The notes beneath the pieces were generated by a model. That model was not told where the DNA came from and made no database searches. It saw only the letters and a list, made by a program, of their open reading frames with translations. The position numbers were made by a program, and so were the translations under genes. Of a stretch of DNA of 64,000 nt, positions 62,001 to 64,000 are shown piece by piece (within the stretch, counting starts at the first letter, position 1; the number at the start of each line of letters is the position of its first letter). Source of the DNA: Larus michahellis (Eukaryota; Chordata; Aves; Charadriiformes; Laridae); NCBI RefSeq assembly GCF_964199755.1, contig NC_133911.1, forward strand, positions 2,817,001 through 2,881,000, given 5' to 3'.

Positions 62001-63515
62001 TACAGTAGAGCTCGCGAAGACGTATCCCACGTTACCACAGTTTCTATTGCTCTACTTCATCAGGAAGAGGCTGCCAGCCAGGGAAGTCCCTCAATTTTTA
62101 AGTTAGATAAACGCTTTCTATCAGGAAGGTATAAAAGCAGCATCCTAGCAGATACAGCTGTGTCTGGGTGTCAGCGTTGTGTGACCTTTTCATTTGCTAC
62201 ATGACGCAGCTGGTAGCCAACTAGTAGCTCTCCATTTTCTCCATTTAATATCGAACACGTCTTTAGAAAAAAAAATAATGTCTGGAAACTACATAATGCA
62301 TTTTTATACAACAGCCGCACAGCAGGTTCTGGGCTCTCTGGTGCCAGTAAGCAGACTAACGTGATGAAAAGAACAGTTTCATTTATTTGTCTCCCAAGGG
62401 ACTCAGAAAACAATAGCACAGGGATCTGGAGATAGATATTAAAAACAATAGACAAATTGTATTAGAGCCAGAATGTTGATTAGTTCCAGGCGGGAAAGCG
62501 AGAGAGATTTCATTGCACTCCATTTGGAGCGACCTTAGTTGAACACGCATATCTTTTAACATTTATACCCTCTTCTAATTAATATGACTCTTGGTATCTA
62601 GGTACACAAATAAAAGGCATCTGGGCATTACATTTTCACACGGGGTACTGTATTATCCAAACCAGCTCATGCACTCAAAAGTATTTTGGTGTCTATAGAT
62701 TTGTACACTTACACATAGCGTCAAGCCAAAACATGCCTGATACTTGCGCTTTGTATAAATATCCTATGTTGCTGTTTACAGATTAAAAAAAAAAAAATTA
62801 AAAAAAATATAATTAGAAATGTCATGAAAATCTGATGGACCTGAATGCTACAGGAGAATTCCATTATGTCAAAACTGGAACCAAAACTGATTCTGTTGTT
62901 TTCATGTCAGATAAAATGATACCAGGGTTAAGTTTTCAACTCACAACAATTACTTCATCATAGTGTCTCTCTCCTGTCTGCTCCAGAGAAAATTAAGCTG
63001 GCAGTGCTTCTTTAATAACCCTGTTGCTCACCCCAGAGGTAATAATTACATCTAGAATGGAAAGACAAGCTAATTCCCAATTGCTTTTACTCAATAGGTT
63101 CCCTGTTATCCTGCATGTTCAGGCGGCAACGCTTTACTCCAAACAACGTAAACCTCTAGCAGTCTGCTTAAGATGTGCAATTAGGTTCCTCCTAAAACTT
63201 TTTTGCGATTTCCCATCTTTCCTGCCACAAACATGTAACAAAGGCCAGATTGCAGCCCTTAGAGACCTTTCTGAGACTAAGAGCGGAAGGCAGAGGTTGT
63301 GGTAAGAGAAAGGTACTGACGTGTTGAGGACATAGAGCACTGTGTGGATTATGTAGGGAATGAGGTGTATGTTGCTCTCCCTTCCTCCTCCTCCAGTATC
63401 TACGCTGAATGATTGCTCCATCGCAAACCGGAGAAATAGCAGTTTAATGTCATGGACATTGAGCTGGTAGGTGGGTTCCCGCTGCCCTGTGCACTCCTGG
63501 AGGTATGTGTTGTGT
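56032..63515 (-). CDS. UBR4: UBR4, E3 ubiquitin ligase, C-terminal 245 residues (partial; 5' part beyond the window)
   Basis: Five coding exons are seen: 63515-63321, 61407-61183, 57668-57578, 56993-56831 and 56096-56032 (739 nt in all, one base of which completes a codon from an exon outside the window). Junctions are GT-AG and in frame. UBR4 (p600) is a protein of about 5200 residues in the N-degron pathway and, with KCMF1 and calmodulin, in silencing of the integrated stress response; it works with UBE2A/B. The segment starts at HNTYLQECTG, just after the hemiRING zinc finger, and ends SFLKDLLNSIP. It corresponds to the helical subdomain that packs on that zinc finger. The catalytic zinc ligands are upstream, outside this window. 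The recalled match to mammalian UBR4 is near-identical over most of the length, so the assignment is secure. Confidence 0.96.
56097..56830 (-). other. UBR4: UBR4 last intron
   Basis: A 734-nt GT-AG intron. Nothing is recognised in it. Confidence 0.9.
56831..56993 (-). CDS. UBR4: UBR4 exon, second from the end
   Basis: It reads KVPTSNTEGGWSYSLAEFIR, HNDMPIHEAADKALKTFQEE and FMPVETFSEFLDVA, ending one base into a glycine codon. The acceptor is ctctcatag| and the donor GCTG|gtaagt. It is nearly identical to what I recall of the mammalian protein. Confidence 0.96.
56994..57577 (-). other. UBR4: UBR4 intron, second from the end
   Basis: A 584-nt GT-AG intron. Nothing is recognised in it. Confidence 0.9.
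57578..57668 (-). CDS. UBR4: UBR4 exon, third from the end
   Basis: A 91-nt exon that completes arginine and reads LADKTVKEYATYRSGLLFWA then LVDLIYNMFK. The acceptor is ttatctcctcag| and the donor AAG|gtaaga. It forms one amphipathic helix pair of the C-terminal bundle (inferred). Confidence 0.95.
57669..61182 (-). other. UBR4: UBR4 intron, third from the end
   Basis: A 3514-nt GT-AG intron. It has A-rich runs near 58461 and 59060-59082 and the candidate conserved non-coding block at 60420-60780. No extra exon, repeat family or snoRNA was recognised. Confidence 0.88.
60420..60780. promoter_or_regulatory. Candidate conserved non-coding (enhancer-like) block in a UBR4 intron
   Basis: AT-rich sequence of high complexity with several homeobox-type cores (taattaat, aattatg) and two exact copies of TGACAGCT, a MEIS/TGIF-type site, at 60586-60593 and 60696-60703. 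The second overlaps a CAGCTG E-box (60699-60704). This composition is typical of vertebrate developmental enhancers. The motifs are seen; function and conservation are inferred. Confidence 0.3.
61183..61407 (-). CDS. UBR4: UBR4 exon, fourth from the end
   Basis: This exon completes the threonine codon and reads TRATSREEKNLQSFMEHPKE, KWVESAYEVDGPHYYTVLAL, HISPPEKWKAMRVEILKRLL and VTSHARVVSPGGAS, ending two bases into an arginine codon. The acceptor is ttgtgtttcag| and the donor AGCAG|gttagc. The donor departs from consensus (gttagc rather than gtaagt). Confidence 0.95.
61408..63320 (-). other. UBR4: UBR4 intron, fourth from the end
   Basis: A 1913-nt GT-AG intron. It is AT-rich, with an A-rich stretch at 62785-62816. 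No repeat family or extra exon was recognised. Confidence 0.88.
63321..63515 (-). CDS. UBR4: UBR4 exon, fifth from the end
   Basis: The first base (A) completes a codon of the preceding exon, which is outside the window. It then reads HNTYLQECTGQREPTYQLNV, HDIKLLFLRFAMEQSF, a glycine run (TGGGGRESN) and IPYIIHTVLYVLN, and ends two bases into a threonine codon. The acceptor is gtttttcag| and the donor AACAC|gtcagt. Hydrophobic helices dominate the second half. Confidence 0.96.
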
Positions 63516-64000
63516 CTGAAAAACAGCAGTAAGTGTTATTTTATTAAAAACCTTTAAAAAAAATTAATACAGTTTGTTCTTCCACACCATAGCTCAGAAT
63601 CTACGCAAGTATCCCAGAGAAAGTATCAAGCAAGTATCTCATCACAAGTATCTCATAAAAAAGCTTTAAAGAATGAACAGGATACAAAAGACAAGTGCTG
63701 CCACCTTTGATTAACCTCCCCAAAGGGAGGCTCTCAGCTTACTCCAGCAAATCCAATTCCATCTGCTTACAAACACACACTCATCGATACTATTTTCCCA
63801 CGTCCAGGGCTTGGGATACAGCTCCCTGGCTGAAATGCCATTAAAGATGTTACCACTCCTGATTTCTGACGTGGCTGTACAAACCCAGCACAAGGTGGAG
63901 GAGAATAATGTCAGCAGGATGAACCACCTCCATCTGCCCTAGGTACGTGGTCAGGCTGCTGTAACTCATTACCACCCAACAGAGGTTTGAAAATCTACAC
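63516..64000 (-). other. UBR4: UBR4 intron, partial (runs off the window)
   Basis: This begins at the acceptor of the first UBR4 exon in the window. The preceding exon, expected to end with a FATCLAR-like segment of the hemiRING, is not found before 64000, so the intron is longer than 485 nt. Confidence 0.85.

Noticed and set aside
63860-64000. Minus-strand frame reading MSYSSLTTYLGQMEVV and onward, first taken as another UBR4 exon
   Set aside because: It does not match the recalled UBR4 sequence before HNTYLQ (which ends FATCLAR), and the donors that fit the phase give a stop or a mismatch.

Overview
The window is bird genomic DNA with two protein-coding genes, both read from the minus strand. 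Avian origin is inferred from two 3'-end fragments of CR1 LINEs, which carry the family's typical end (a run close to 'ggtcccttccaacc' followed by an ATTCTATG-like tail), and from the short introns and short intergenic distance. No prokaryotic feature, CRISPR array, rRNA or tRNA was seen.

Gene 1 is a complete IFFO2 (intermediate filament family orphan 2). Nine coding exons lie at 43544-42913, 18108-18048, 17441-17346, 15072-14932, 13166-13024, 10577-10457, 8158-8069, 7393-7263 and 6465-6360. All introns are GT-AG, all junctions keep frame, and the product is 506 residues. The first exon sits in a CpG island with a TATA-less, GC-box/KLF-type promoter at about 43550-43960. Intron 1 is about 24.8 kb. 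The inferred 3' UTR is about 6.2 kb and runs to an AATAAA at 141-146 followed by a GU-rich element.

Gene 2 is the 3' end of UBR4, the giant E3 ubiquitin ligase of the N-degron and stress-response-silencing pathways. Its last five coding exons (63515-63321, 61407-61183, 57668-57578, 56993-56831, 56096-56032) encode the C-terminal 245 residues, the helical region that follows the hemiRING zinc finger. A short 3' UTR ends at an AATAAA at 55707-55712. The rest of the gene lies beyond the right edge.

From left to right: IFFO2 3' UTR (about 120-6359), IFFO2 exons 9 to 2 and their introns (6360-18108), the long IFFO2 intron 1 (18109-42912), exon 1 and promoter (42913-43960), an intergenic stretch of about 11.8 kb with no recognisable gene (about 43960-55690), and the UBR4 3' end (55690-64000). 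The same two genes lie close together and in the same orientation in human 1p36.13, so this is conserved synteny. The two proteins are not known to act in one pathway.

No new multi-gene system was found. The items most worth following up are a block at about 30700-31090 in IFFO2 intron 1 that is open on both strands with splice-like edges, a CpG-dense patch inside the distal IFFO2 3' UTR, the very long 3' UTR with two Pumilio-type sites, and a candidate conserved non-coding block in a UBR4 intron.
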